From NCBI RefSeq assembly GCF_018130955.1, contig NZ_JAFCJM010000034.1, positions 22,860 through 86,859 on the forward strand: a DNA stretch of 64,000 nucleotides, in the 5' to 3' direction. A model generated the notes under the pieces. That model did no database searches. It saw only the letters and a program-made list of their open reading frames with translations, and was not told where the DNA came from. The DNA is from Bradyrhizobium liaoningense (GTDB lineage Bacteria; Pseudomonadota; Alphaproteobacteria; Rhizobiales; Xanthobacteraceae). A program made the translations under genes and the position numbers. Positions 7,638-15,413 of the stretch are shown here, in pieces (the stretch's first letter is position 1; each line of letters starts with the position of its first letter).

Positions 7638-8756
7638 ATGCCGGATTCCGAGCCGACCCACGACAATCCGCGCAACACGCCCAACCTGCCGGCGGTGGTG
7701 CAGCCGGGCGAAGTGTTGCGCCCGACGGCCGAGGGCTGGCTGCTGCGCGCCATCCGCACGCTGTTCGGCTGGAAGGCGGGCTCGGTCCGCGACGATCTCC
7801 AGGTCGTGCTCGACGCCACGACGCCTGATGATGCCGGCTTCTCCGCCGTCGAGCGCACCATGCTGCGCAACATCCTCAATCTGCACGAGCGCCGCATTGC
7901 CGACGTCATGGTGCATCGCGCCGACATCATCGCGGTGAAGCGCGACATTCCGCTCGGCGAATTGATGGACCGGTTCGAGAATGCCGGCCATTCGCGTTTC
8001 GTCGTCTACAACGAGACGCTCGACGATCCCGAAGGCATCGTGCACATCCGTGACCTCCTCACCTTCATGACGGCCAAGGCGCGGGTGTCGGAGACGGCAA
8101 AGGCCAAGCGCAAGAAGCCGCTGCCCGCGGGTCTCGATTTGCGCGCAGTCGATCTCTCGCTGCCGCTTTCCGAAGCCAATATCATCCGCAAGCTGCTCTA
8201 CGTGCCGCCCTCGATGCGGGCGATCGACCTCCTGGCGCAGATGCAGGCTTCGCGCATCCATCTCGCGCTCGTGGTCGACGAATATGGCGGCAGCGACGGC
8301 CTGGTCTCGCTCGAGGACATCGTCGAGCAGATCGTCGGCGAGATCGACGATGAGCACGACAGCGACGACGCGCCGTCGATCGTGCGCCTGCCCGACAACG
8401 CATTCATCGCCGACGCCCGCGCGAGCCTCGACGACGTCCGCACCGTGATCGGCGAGGATTTCGTCACCGGCGAAGCCGGCGAGGAGGTCGAGACGCTCGG
8501 CGGCTATCTCGTCAGCTTCGTCGGCCGCCTGCCGGTGCGCGGCGAGGTGATCTCCGGTCCCGGCAATTACGAGGTCGAGGTGCTCGACGCCGACCCGCGC
8601 CGCGTCAAGCGCCTGCGGATCGCACCACGAAAGGAACGCCCCGTTCCGCGCACCCAGCGCGAGAGCCGCCGCCGCGAGGCGCCGCCCGACACCGGCCAGC
8701 CGCCCTCGGGCGACACGCCTGCTCCGCCGCCCGGCGACGGGGCCGGCCCGCAGTGA
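7638..8756 (+). CDS. CorC/HlyC-family CBS-domain protein
   Basis: 372 residues from the ATG at 7638, two bases after the ybeY stop. A tandem CBS pair spans about 80-215 (entry RIADVMVHRADIIAV; second copy around LLAQMQASRIHLALVVDEYGG). A transporter-associated CorC_HlyC domain follows (about 240-325). There are no transmembrane segments, so this is the soluble CorC type and not a full exporter. CorC is linked to Mg2+/Co2+ efflux in enterobacteria; in rhizobia the tlyC annotation is traditional but haemolysis is not implied. The last 50 residues are a disordered Pro/Arg-rich tail. The lnt start codon overlaps its stop by 4 bases. Confidence 0.88.
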   Translation: MPDSEPTHDNPRNTPNLPAVVQPGEVLRPTAEGWLLRAIRTLFGWKAGSVRDDLQVVLDATTPDDAGFSAVERTMLRNILNLHERRIADVMVHRADIIAVKRDIPLGELMDRFENAGHSRFVVYNETLDDPEGIVHIRDLLTFMTAKARVSETAKAKRKKPLPAGLDLRAVDLSLPLSEANIIRKLLYVPPSMRAIDLLAQMQASRIHLALVVDEYGGSDGLVSLEDIVEQIVGEIDDEHDSDDAPSIVRLPDNAFIADARASLDDVRTVIGEDFVTGEAGEEVETLGGYLVSFVGRLPVRGEVISGPGNYEVEVLDADPRRVKRLRIAPRKERPVPRTQRESRRREAPPDTGQPPSGDTPAPPPGDGAGPQ

Positions 8757-10366
8757 CGATTCCCGCCAAACTCCGCACCGTCGCGCTCGCCATCATCCTG
8801 ACCTGGGGATGGAAGCGCGCGCTCGTCGCGATGGGAGCCGGCGCCCTGTCCGTGCTGGCGCTGGCGCCATTCAATGCCTGGCCGGTGCTGTTTTTGACCT
8901 TCCCGGTCCTGGTATGGCTGATCGACGGCGCCGGCGGCGGGAAGCTCGGCGGTATCCCGGCAGCGGCACTGACCGGTTACTGCTTCGGGCTCGGCTATTT
9001 CGTCCCCGGCCTCTACTGGATCGGTTACGCCTTCTTCGTCGATGCCCAGACCTTTGCCTGGCTGACGCCCTTCGCCGTGCTCGGCCTGCCCGCCTATCTC
9101 GCGATATTCCCGGCGATGGGCTTTGCGCTGGCGCGGCTGCTCTGGACCAAGGACGCAACACGCATCCTGGCATTGGCGGCGAGCCTCACCATCAGCGAGT
9201 GGTTGCGCGGCCATGCGCTGACCGGCTTTCCGTGGAACGCCTACGGCTACGCGCTGTCTGAACCCTTGCCGCTCGCACAGGCGGCCTCGCTGATCGGGCT
9301 GTGGGGCATGACCTTCCTCACCGTTGCGATCTTCGCCAGCCCCGCGGTGCTGATCGATCGCACGTCGGATCGAAAGCTGCCGTGGCGCGTGCCGGCGGCA
9401 GCGGTCGCGCTGCTGGTCTTGATGGGAATTTTTGGCGCAATCCGCCTGTCGCTGCATCCGACAGCGATGGTGGCGGGCACAAAACTGCGGCTGATGCAAC
9501 CGAACCTGCAGCAGGACGCCAAGTTCAACTACTCTGCGAAAGCGGAGGTGATGAAGAAATATCTGGCGCTGTCCGATCGCGCCGCAGGGCCGCAATCGAC
9601 CGGCGTCAGCGATGCCACCATCCTGATCTGGCCGGAATCCGCGTTTCCGTTCTTCCTGACCCGCGAAGCCGACGCGATGGCGCAAATTGCGGATTTGCTG
9701 CCCAAAGGAACGGTGCTGATCACGGGATCGGTGCGTGCGCCCGACCTGCCGCCGGGCAAGCCGATCACGCGCGCCTACAACTCGATCTATGTCATCGATC
9801 ATGACGGTAGTGTGCTCGCGGTCTACGACAAGCTGCATTTGGTGCCGTTCGGGGAATTCCTGCCCTTCCAGGACCTGATGGAAAAGCTCGGCTTCGAGCA
9901 ACTCACGCGCGTGCAGGGCGGATTTATTCCGGGAAGCGTGCGCCACGCACTGCCCGTGCCGCGTGCGCCGCGCGCACTCCCGCTGATCTGCTACGAGGCG
10001 ATCTTTCCCGGCGACGTTGCCGGCCGCGACGAGCGCCCGGGCTGGATCGTCAATCTGACCAATGACGGCTGGTTCGGAATCTCCACCGGCCCCTACCAGC
10101 ACATGGAGCAGGCGCGGATGCGCGCCATCGAGCTCGGCCTGCCGCTGGTCCGCTCTGCCAACACCGGCATCTCGGCGGTGATCGACCCCGTGGGCCGGAC
10201 CGTTGCCAGCCTTGGGCTTGGTGTCGAAGGCATTCTGGATGCAAGCCTTCCGGCCGCCATTTCTCCGACCGTCTATGCGCGCGTCGGCGACATTCCGGCG
10301 GCCATCATCGTCGCGCTCGCCATCGTCTTCGCGGTGCGACGCCGCGCTGCCAAACGGAAGCCTTGA
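8753..10366 (+). CDS. lnt: Apolipoprotein N-acyltransferase
   Basis: 537 residues from a GTG that overlaps the corC stop by 4 bases. Several hydrophobic helices (about 10-230) anchor a periplasmic nitrilase-like domain whose catalytic triad is intact: Glu295 (LIWPESAFPF), Lys360 (YDKLHLVPFGE) and Cys413 (PLICYEAIFPG). A final helix (about 505-530) closes the protein. The enzyme transfers the third acyl chain to lipoproteins at the inner membrane. In Sinorhizobium meliloti this gene is actA, needed for acid tolerance, and phrR lies beside it, as here (established knowledge). Confidence 0.96.
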   Translation: MTIPAKLRTVALAIILTWGWKRALVAMGAGALSVLALAPFNAWPVLFLTFPVLVWLIDGAGGGKLGGIPAAALTGYCFGLGYFVPGLYWIGYAFFVDAQTFAWLTPFAVLGLPAYLAIFPAMGFALARLLWTKDATRILALAASLTISEWLRGHALTGFPWNAYGYALSEPLPLAQAASLIGLWGMTFLTVAIFASPAVLIDRTSDRKLPWRVPAAAVALLVLMGIFGAIRLSLHPTAMVAGTKLRLMQPNLQQDAKFNYSAKAEVMKKYLALSDRAAGPQSTGVSDATILIWPESAFPFFLTREADAMAQIADLLPKGTVLITGSVRAPDLPPGKPITRAYNSIYVIDHDGSVLAVYDKLHLVPFGEFLPFQDLMEKLGFEQLTRVQGGFIPGSVRHALPVPRAPRALPLICYEAIFPGDVAGRDERPGWIVNLTNDGWFGISTGPYQHMEQARMRAIELGLPLVRSANTGISAVIDPVGRTVASLGLGVEGILDASLPAAISPTVYARVGDIPAAIIVALAIVFAVRRRAAKRKP

Positions 10367-10392
10367 TTGCCGATTTCCGGGACCGGAAGTCT

Positions 10393-10443
10393 TTGACAAC
10401 CGTAATCCCACGGTTGACAGAACGACGGCGCGCTCCACATTCT
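10393..10443 (+). promoter_or_regulatory. Candidate phrR promoter with an overlapping dyad operator
   Basis: TTGACA at 10414-10419 is a perfect -35 hexamer; CATTCT at 10438-10443 is a weak -10 with 18 bases between. A second TTGACA is at 10393-10398. A perfect dyad CAACCGT (10397-10403), six bases, ACGGTTG (10410-10416) overlaps the -35. That layout fits a repressor operator, possibly for autoregulation by the XRE protein encoded 170 bases downstream (inference). Confidence 0.5.
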
Positions 10444-10584
10444 GAGCCCGGCTGCAAAAGATAACCGTGCATTGCTAAATTTCTCCGCAATGTTTGCCAT
10501 AAATCGCAGATGAGGTTTGGACGTCGTGGTCGCCTTAGGCATCCGCTCTGTTGCCCCTAAGGTGGTGTGAGGAGGGCTGAGGAG

Positions 10585-10998
10585 ATGTCGAAAGCGCCCA
10601 ACCCTGTTGACAAATATGTCGGCAGCCGCGTGCGTATGCGCCGCATCATGTTGGGCATGAGCCAGGAGAAGCTCGGCGAAGCGCTTGGCCTGACCTTCCA
10701 GCAAATCCAGAAATACGAAAAGGGCACCAATCGCGTGGGCGCGAGTCGCATCCAGCAGATTGCCGAAATCTTGCAGGTGCCGGTGTCGTTCCTGTTCGAG
10801 GGCGGACCGAGCGGCACGCCGGGGCCGGATGGTTTTGCCGAAGGCGCCTCGCCCGCTTACGTCTCCGATTTCCTTGCGACCTCCGAAGGCCTCGCGCTGA
10901 CCAGGGCGTTCACCCGAATCACCGACTCCAAATTGCGCCGCTCGATCGTCGATCTCGTCGAGCAGATCGCGGCCCGCGAAGGTCCCGACAAACGGTGA
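10585..10998 (+). CDS. phrR: XRE-family regulator PhrR/PraR
   Basis: 137 residues from the ATG at 10585, with AGGAGGG at 10570-10576 eight bases upstream. A Cro/CI helix-turn-helix spans about 12-66 (RMRRIMLGMSQEKLGEALGL, recognition helix TFQQIQKYEKG). The C-terminal half is a helical tail (TRAFTRITDSKLRRSIVDLV). The HTH and the position next to lnt/actA match S. meliloti PhrR, a low-pH-induced regulator, and R. leguminosarum PraR, a repressor of quorum-sensing and attachment genes. Which role applies here cannot be told from the sequence. A perfect dyad sits over its promoter. Confidence 0.82.
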   Translation: MSKAPNPVDKYVGSRVRMRRIMLGMSQEKLGEALGLTFQQIQKYEKGTNRVGASRIQQIAEILQVPVSFLFEGGPSGTPGPDGFAEGASPAYVSDFLATSEGLALTRAFTRITDSKLRRSIVDLVEQIAAREGPDKR

Positions 10999-11029
10999 TG
11001 TACCAAATCTGGCCTATGCCGACATCGCG

Positions 11030-11050
11030 AGCGCGCGTATAAGGCGCGCT
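11030..11050 (+). other. Hairpin between phrR and the M20 gene
   Basis: AGCGCGC (11030-11036) and GCGCGCT (11044-11050) form a perfect 7-bp stem around a 7-base loop. No T-run follows, so it is not a canonical terminator. It may be a leader structure of the M20-trmB transcript. Confidence 0.4.
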
Positions 11051-11089
11051 TCCCGATGATCGACCTAACTTCCGAGGCGTAGGCGCCGC

Positions 11090-12220
11090 ATGCCGACCAA
11101 CAAGAATCCGTTCGACACCGCGACCATGCTCGAAGGTATCCGCCGCTGGGTGGAGATCGAGACGCCGACCGACACACCGGACCAGGTCAACAAGCTGGCC
11201 TCGCTAGTTGCGAATCACTACCGCGACCTGCCGGTGACGCTCGAACGCGTCGCCGGCGTCAATGGCTGCGGCGATCATCTCGTGGCGCGCTCGGCTTGGG
11301 GCCAGGACAAGCCCGGCATCCTCGTGCTCAGCCATCTCGACACCGTGCATCCGATGGGCTTCATCGAGCGCCTGCCGTTCCGGATCGACGGGGACAGCGC
11401 GTTCGGTCCCGGCATCTACGACATGAAGGGCGGCGCCTACATCGCCCATCACGCCTTCCGTCGTCTGTGCGAAACCGCCGAGCGCTCGCCGCTCGGCATC
11501 ACCCATATGTTCACCTCCGACGAGGAGATCGGCAGCCCCACCTCGCGCGAACTGATCGAGGCCGAGGGACGCAAAGCAAAGTATGTGCTGGTGACGGAGC
11601 CCGCGCGCGACGGCGGCAAGATCGTCACGGGCCGCAAGGGCGTCGGCCGCTTCGAAGTCTTCATCAAGGGCGTGCCCGCGCATGCCGGCACGCGGCCCGA
11701 GGATGGACGCAGCGCGATCCGCGAGCTTGCCAACGTCATCCACGCGCTGGAGGCGATGAACGACCTGAAGCGCGGCGTCTCCGTCAATGTCGGCGTCGTG
11801 CGCGGCGGCACGCGGCCCAACGTCACGCCGGAAGAAGCCTATGCCGAAGTCGATCTGCGCGTGCCGAGCATTGCCGATTCCGACGAGTTCGTCGCAAAGA
11901 TTCTCGGACTGACGTCGAAGACCGAGGGCGTGACGGTCAAAGTCACCGGCGAGCTCAATCGTCCGCCCTACGAGAAGAGCAATTCCGGCGCCTCGCTCTA
12001 TGAGCACGCAAAAGGCCTTGCGGCAGAGCTCGGCTTCGAGCTGATCGATACCCACACCGGCGGCGGCTCCGACGGCAATTTCACCGCCGCCCACACCGGC
12101 ACGCTCGACGGCCTCGGCGTCGACGGCAAGGGCGCGCACACCCACACCGAGCAGCTCTACATTTCCTCGCTGGAGCCGCGCGCGCGGCTGCTCTACCGGC
12201 TCTACCAGACGCTGCGATGA
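11090..12220 (+). CDS. M20-family metallopeptidase (glutamate carboxypeptidase-like)
   Basis: 376 residues. Metal ligands of the M20/CPG2 family are present: His82 and Asp84 (SHLDTVHP), Asp111 (GIYDMKGG), catalytic Glu145/Glu146 (SDEEIGS), Glu170 (VTEPA) and the C-terminal His350/His352 (GAHTHTEQ). The dimerisation (lid) domain is about 180-290. There is no signal peptide, so it acts in the cytoplasm. The family removes C-terminal glutamate from folates or peptides, or acts on acylated amino acids and carnosine-like substrates; specificity is not readable. The stop codon overlaps the trmB start (ATGA). In S. meliloti the slot between phrR and trmB holds metK, as far as I recall, so this gene is out of place relative to that order. 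Confidence 0.88.
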   Translation: MPTNKNPFDTATMLEGIRRWVEIETPTDTPDQVNKLASLVANHYRDLPVTLERVAGVNGCGDHLVARSAWGQDKPGILVLSHLDTVHPMGFIERLPFRIDGDSAFGPGIYDMKGGAYIAHHAFRRLCETAERSPLGITHMFTSDEEIGSPTSRELIEAEGRKAKYVLVTEPARDGGKIVTGRKGVGRFEVFIKGVPAHAGTRPEDGRSAIRELANVIHALEAMNDLKRGVSVNVGVVRGGTRPNVTPEEAYAEVDLRVPSIADSDEFVAKILGLTSKTEGVTVKVTGELNRPPYEKSNSGASLYEHAKGLAAELGFELIDTHTGGGSDGNFTAAHTGTLDGLGVDGKGAHTHTEQLYISSLEPRARLLYRLYQTLR

Positions 12221-12927
12221 GCGAACGCAAATCAGATCCGCAGCGCGCCGACGACGAGCGCGCCTTCTTCGGCCGCCGCAAGGGGCACAAGCTCAGGCAG
12301 CACCAGGCCGACCTGGTCGAAAATCTCCTGCCGCATCTTGCGCTCGACATCTCCGGCGAGGCGCCGGCTGACGTACGCGAGATCTTCGATCCCGCGGCGG
12401 ACGAGCTGCGGCTCGAGATCGGTTTTGGCGGCGGCGAGCATCTCGCAGCCGAGGCGCAGCACTTTCCCAACACCGGCTTCATCGGCTGCGAGCCCTATAT
12501 CAACGGCATGGCAAAGGTCCTCGCGCAGATCGAGGCGAACAACATCGGCAACATCCGCCTGTTCGCAGGCGATGCCGCCGAGCTGCTGGCCTGGCTGCCG
12601 AAGGATTCGCTGTCGCGACTTGATTTGATCCATCCCGATCCCTGGCCGAAGCGACGCCACTGGAAGCGGCGCTTTGTCCAGGACAAAACTATCGCCGCGA
12701 TGTCGCGCGTGATCAAACGCGGCGGCGAGTTCCGCTTCGTCTGCGACATCGACGACTACTGCGCCTGGACGCTGTCGCACATGACGCGTTCGCCGGATTT
12801 CGTCTGGCTCGCGGAGCGCGCCGACGATTTTCGTCTGCCCTGGGATGGCTACACCATGACGCGCTACGGCAGGAAAGCCGCGCGCGAGGGCCGCAAGGCG
12901 GCTTACTTGCGGTTTCGCAGGGTGTAG
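12217..12927 (+). CDS. trmB: tRNA (guanine-N7-)-methyltransferase TrmB
   Basis: 236 residues, start overlapping the preceding stop by 4 bases. The SAM-binding loop is LEIGFGGGEHL (about 66-76). The family signature HPDPWPKRRHWKRR is at about 139-152. The C-terminal DGYTMTRYGRKAAREGR segment matches the tRNA-binding end of the family. It makes m7G46 in the variable loop of tRNA. Confidence 0.96.
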   Translation: MSERKSDPQRADDERAFFGRRKGHKLRQHQADLVENLLPHLALDISGEAPADVREIFDPAADELRLEIGFGGGEHLAAEAQHFPNTGFIGCEPYINGMAKVLAQIEANNIGNIRLFAGDAAELLAWLPKDSLSRLDLIHPDPWPKRRHWKRRFVQDKTIAAMSRVIKRGGEFRFVCDIDDYCAWTLSHMTRSPDFVWLAERADDFRLPWDGYTMTRYGRKAAREGRKAAYLRFRRV

Positions 12928-13230
12928 GCCGGGACTGGCGCTCAAGCGGCTCGGCCCAGGGGCGGTTGCGACCGTCCGACAAAAATGTCGAAAACAACCC
13001 CATGCAAAGTATCGGCGCGGGCAAGCGCGCCGCACTGCGGATTTTACGAAATCAACTTGACGCGTCGGGCAAATCGATGGCATAATGCCATCATTGGACG
13101 ATCAAGCCGAAGCTGATCCCATCACGCTCTCGCGCCTTCTTCCCGCCGGTCGCTTCCCACACCACGCGCTTGCTGTTGCCGCGCCATTGAACGGGAGGAT
13201 AGCGTGCGGAGAAGCGTCTTGGAAAGCAGG
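12928..13230. other. Intergenic gap with no gene; one orphan sigma70-like promoter
   Basis: I find no coding frame with convincing composition in these 300 bases between convergent trmB and the DUF2336 gene. It does contain TTGACG (13057-13062), 18 bases, and CATAAT (13081-13086), a good sigma70-like promoter facing right. No sense gene follows it; transcription would run antisense into the DUF2336 gene. The stretch around 13044-13090 resembles degenerate sequence I associate with dispersed Bradyrhizobium elements, but I cannot verify this. Confidence 0.4.
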
Positions 13231-14313
13231 TCAGATGGTCTGGCGGGTGCGCCAGAAATTCACGACGCGCTCGGCCGTCGCCGGCATCAGCTTCGTGAAG
13301 TTCACGCGGGCGGCCTCGATATCGGCATCAGCCGGCGTGCGTTGCGGTCCGTACCACAGGAGGATCAGGGCGCGCACCGTCGGCCAACCCAGATTCTTCA
13401 CGCGGCCCAGGATCAGGATCGGATCGTAGCGGTCGCCAGCGATCAGCCGATCGAGCACCGACAGCTTGACGCCTGATATCGCTGACAGCGCCGCGATGGC
13501 TTCCTCGTATTTGTGCGCCTTGGCGAAACCGAGCAGCGCGCTTTCGCCGAGATGCCCCTCACGATGCAGGTTGAGCACCGTGCGCTGGGCGTCCGCATAA
13601 TCGCGCCGCGGCCCCGGCGGCAGCGAGGCTTCCTCGATCTCGGTCATGGCGCGCCGGATTTCCATCTGGCGTGCCGGCTTGACGACTTCGGTCAGGCGGC
13701 GCCGGATGACGTCGAGCGTACCGCCCAGGAGATCCCTGAGCTGATCGTCGGAGAGATCGTCGCGCTGGCCGATCTTGAGCGTCAGCACACCATCCTTGGA
13801 GGCGCGCCTGATCAGCTCGGAATAGCCGCCGGCTGAGAATTTCGCGCCGGCATTGCCGGCGGCGCGCCGCACCACGTCGCGATCGCCGCGCTCGACCAGC
13901 ACGTCCGTGAGATTTGCCGACAGCACGGGACGCTCGGTCATCGCCAGCAGATGGCCCTGCCCCTTGAAGCGTGCGATCTCGAGCAGGGCTGCTTCATCGA
14001 GCACGGGCGAGCGGCGCAGCACGGGGGCGGCGACCTGGATTTCATTCTCGCGGGCGAGCTGGCCGACGAGATGGCGGGGCGCGTTGCTGATCTTGGAAAA
14101 GCGTTCGGCGAGGTCGATGCGCGCGGCAAGCTCGGCATGCGGCACGAGGTCGACCAGGAGATTGTCGAAGAGATCGACAAGGTCGGGACGAAGTCGCGCG
14201 GAGTCGGCGAAAAACAGGTCGGCGATGGCGCATGCGACATCGCTGCGCTTGCGCAGATCGCCACGCCTGACGATCTCGTCCAGTCCGGGAATGAGCGACG
14301 TGGCAGCAGTCAT
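13231..14313 (-). CDS. DUF2336 family protein
   Basis: 360 residues from the ATG at 14313 (MTAATSLIPGLDEIVRRGDL); a TTG three codons upstream is less likely. The protein is almost entirely helical, with short repeated helix pairs (DLVDLFDNLLVDLVPHAELAARI, ALLEIARFKGQGHLLAM, DVLVERGDRDVVRRAAGNAG) resembling HEAT-type repeats. This matches the uncharacterised alphaproteobacterial DUF2336 family, for which no biochemical function is known to me. No signal peptide or membrane helix is seen. The gene is divergent from rimP across about 340 bases. Confidence 0.8.
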   Translation of the reverse strand: MTAATSLIPGLDEIVRRGDLRKRSDVACAIADLFFADSARLRPDLVDLFDNLLVDLVPHAELAARIDLAERFSKISNAPRHLVGQLARENEIQVAAPVLRRSPVLDEAALLEIARFKGQGHLLAMTERPVLSANLTDVLVERGDRDVVRRAAGNAGAKFSAGGYSELIRRASKDGVLTLKIGQRDDLSDDQLRDLLGGTLDVIRRRLTEVVKPARQMEIRRAMTEIEEASLPPGPRRDYADAQRTVLNLHREGHLGESALLGFAKAHKYEEAIAALSAISGVKLSVLDRLIAGDRYDPILILGRVKNLGWPTVRALILLWYGPQRTPADADIEAARVNFTKLMPATAERVVNFWRTRQTI

Positions 14314-14423
14314 GGAACGCAAACTCGAAATCGGGCACGCCGCGGGTACACAAGCAGGCTAAGGTGCCCCGCCAACAGGCAATTTAGGCCTGCTTGATGA
14401 AAGAAGGGTTAGGCCGGGACCGG

Positions 14424-14655
14424 CATAAAAAGGCGCCCTTCGCTCCGGCCGGGCCTTGTCGGCGAGAGCGAAAAGCGCTATATCCGCGCCAACTTATCTT
14501 CTCATACGATCGGTATGGAGAGTGGGCCCGGAAGGACCCGCTCTTTTTTATTACCTGCGTCCAGACGCGCTCGGGCGGCCACGGGAACCGATCCGTGAGT
14601 TCCGAAGCCGAGCCGTCAACCAAGCGTTAACCATCGAGCGTCTTTGACCCTGGAT
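14424..14655 (+). ncRNA. Structured leader of the rimP-nusA-infB operon
   Basis: The 340-base gap between DUF2336 and rimP holds, on the plus strand, a stem TTCGCTC (about 14438-14445) with GAGCGAA (about 14466-14472) flanked by GCGCC/GCGC, followed by the intrinsic terminator at 14519-14549 and another 100 bases before rimP. A terminator inside the leader of a transcription/translation-factor operon suggests attenuation. Rfam contains a rimP leader family, but I cannot confirm membership from reading. Confidence 0.5.
14519..14549 (+). terminator. Intrinsic terminator upstream of rimP (candidate attenuator)
   Basis: AGAGTGGG (14519-14526) pairs with CCCGCTCT (14537-14544), eight base pairs with one G-U, around a 10-base loop, followed by a run of T (14544-14549). 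It points right, into the rimP operon; no rightward gene ends upstream of it, so it can only stop leader transcripts. Confidence 0.75.
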
Positions 14656-15411
14656 ATGACCGAACCGAACCCTGGTTCCACCGATGCCGATCTGCTGGCC
14701 GAGCCCCGGCTCGTGGTCGAGCCCGGCGTCGCGGCGCGGGTGTCCGCGATCGCGGCCCCCGTGCTCCAGGGCATGGGCTACCGGCTGGTGCGGATCCGCG
14801 TCTCCGGGGAAGCCGGCTGCACGGTCCAGATCATGGCGGAGCGCCCGGACGGCTCGATGCAGCTCGAGGACTGCGAGGCCATCTCGCGGGCGCTGTCGCC
14901 GGTCCTCGACGTCGCCGACCCCATCGACCGTGCCTATCGGCTGGAAATATCCTCACCCGGAATCGACAGGCCGCTGGTACGCCGTTCCGATTTCGAGCGT
15001 CATCAGGGCCATCTCGTGAAGGTCGAAATGGCGGTCGCCCATGAAGGGCGGAAGCGCTTTCGTGGTACGATCGGCAGGGTCGAAGGCGACCGCGTGCGGA
15101 TCGCGCGCGACGACGTCAAGGCCGGCGACGCGGCCGACGTTCTCTTGACGATGGAAGACATCGCCGAGGCCCGGCTGGTGCTGACCGATGAGTTGATCGC
15201 GGCCTCCATGCGTCGCGGCAAGGCCGAGGCGCGCGAGCTGCGCAGGGATCTCGGACTGGAGCCTCCGGCTCCGCCGCATGCCAAGATCAGCGAGAAGACG
15301 ACCAAGAACACCAAGCCGAAAAAGAAGCCGGCACCGACCAATACAAAGAAACATCGCCTTGCCGCCGAACGCGCGCGGCGCGGCGAGATCGAGCCTGACG
15401 AAGGAGACTAG
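14656..15411 (+). CDS. rimP: Ribosome maturation factor RimP
   Basis: 251 residues from the ATG at 14656; an in-frame TTG four codons earlier (14644) is a weaker choice. The N-terminal RimP domain includes RVSAIAAPVLQGMGYRLVRI and the ISSPGIDRPL signature (about residue 98). The C-terminal SH3-like domain (about 105-180) is followed by a long Lys-rich tail (about 215-245, KTTKNTKPKKKPAPTNTKKH) that makes it longer than the usual 150-residue protein, as in other rhizobia. It helps assemble 30S subunits. First gene of the operon; nusA starts two bases after its stop. Confidence 0.95.
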   Translation: MTEPNPGSTDADLLAEPRLVVEPGVAARVSAIAAPVLQGMGYRLVRIRVSGEAGCTVQIMAERPDGSMQLEDCEAISRALSPVLDVADPIDRAYRLEISSPGIDRPLVRRSDFERHQGHLVKVEMAVAHEGRKRFRGTIGRVEGDRVRIARDDVKAGDAADVLLTMEDIAEARLVLTDELIAASMRRGKAEARELRRDLGLEPPAPPHAKISEKTTKNTKPKKKPAPTNTKKHRLAAERARRGEIEPDEGD

Positions 15412-15413
15412 CC

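Noticed and set aside
6041..7948. 635-codon open frame on the minus strand opposite phoH, ybeY and corC
   Set aside because: Antisense to three well-recognised genes. In GC-rich DNA the opposite strand stays open by codon bias, and the translation is rich in His/Arg/Asp with no domain.
13231..13429. Plus-strand frame beginning 13085 after the orphan promoter
   Set aside because: It overlaps the DUF2336 gene in antisense for most of its length, and its protein has no recognisable features.
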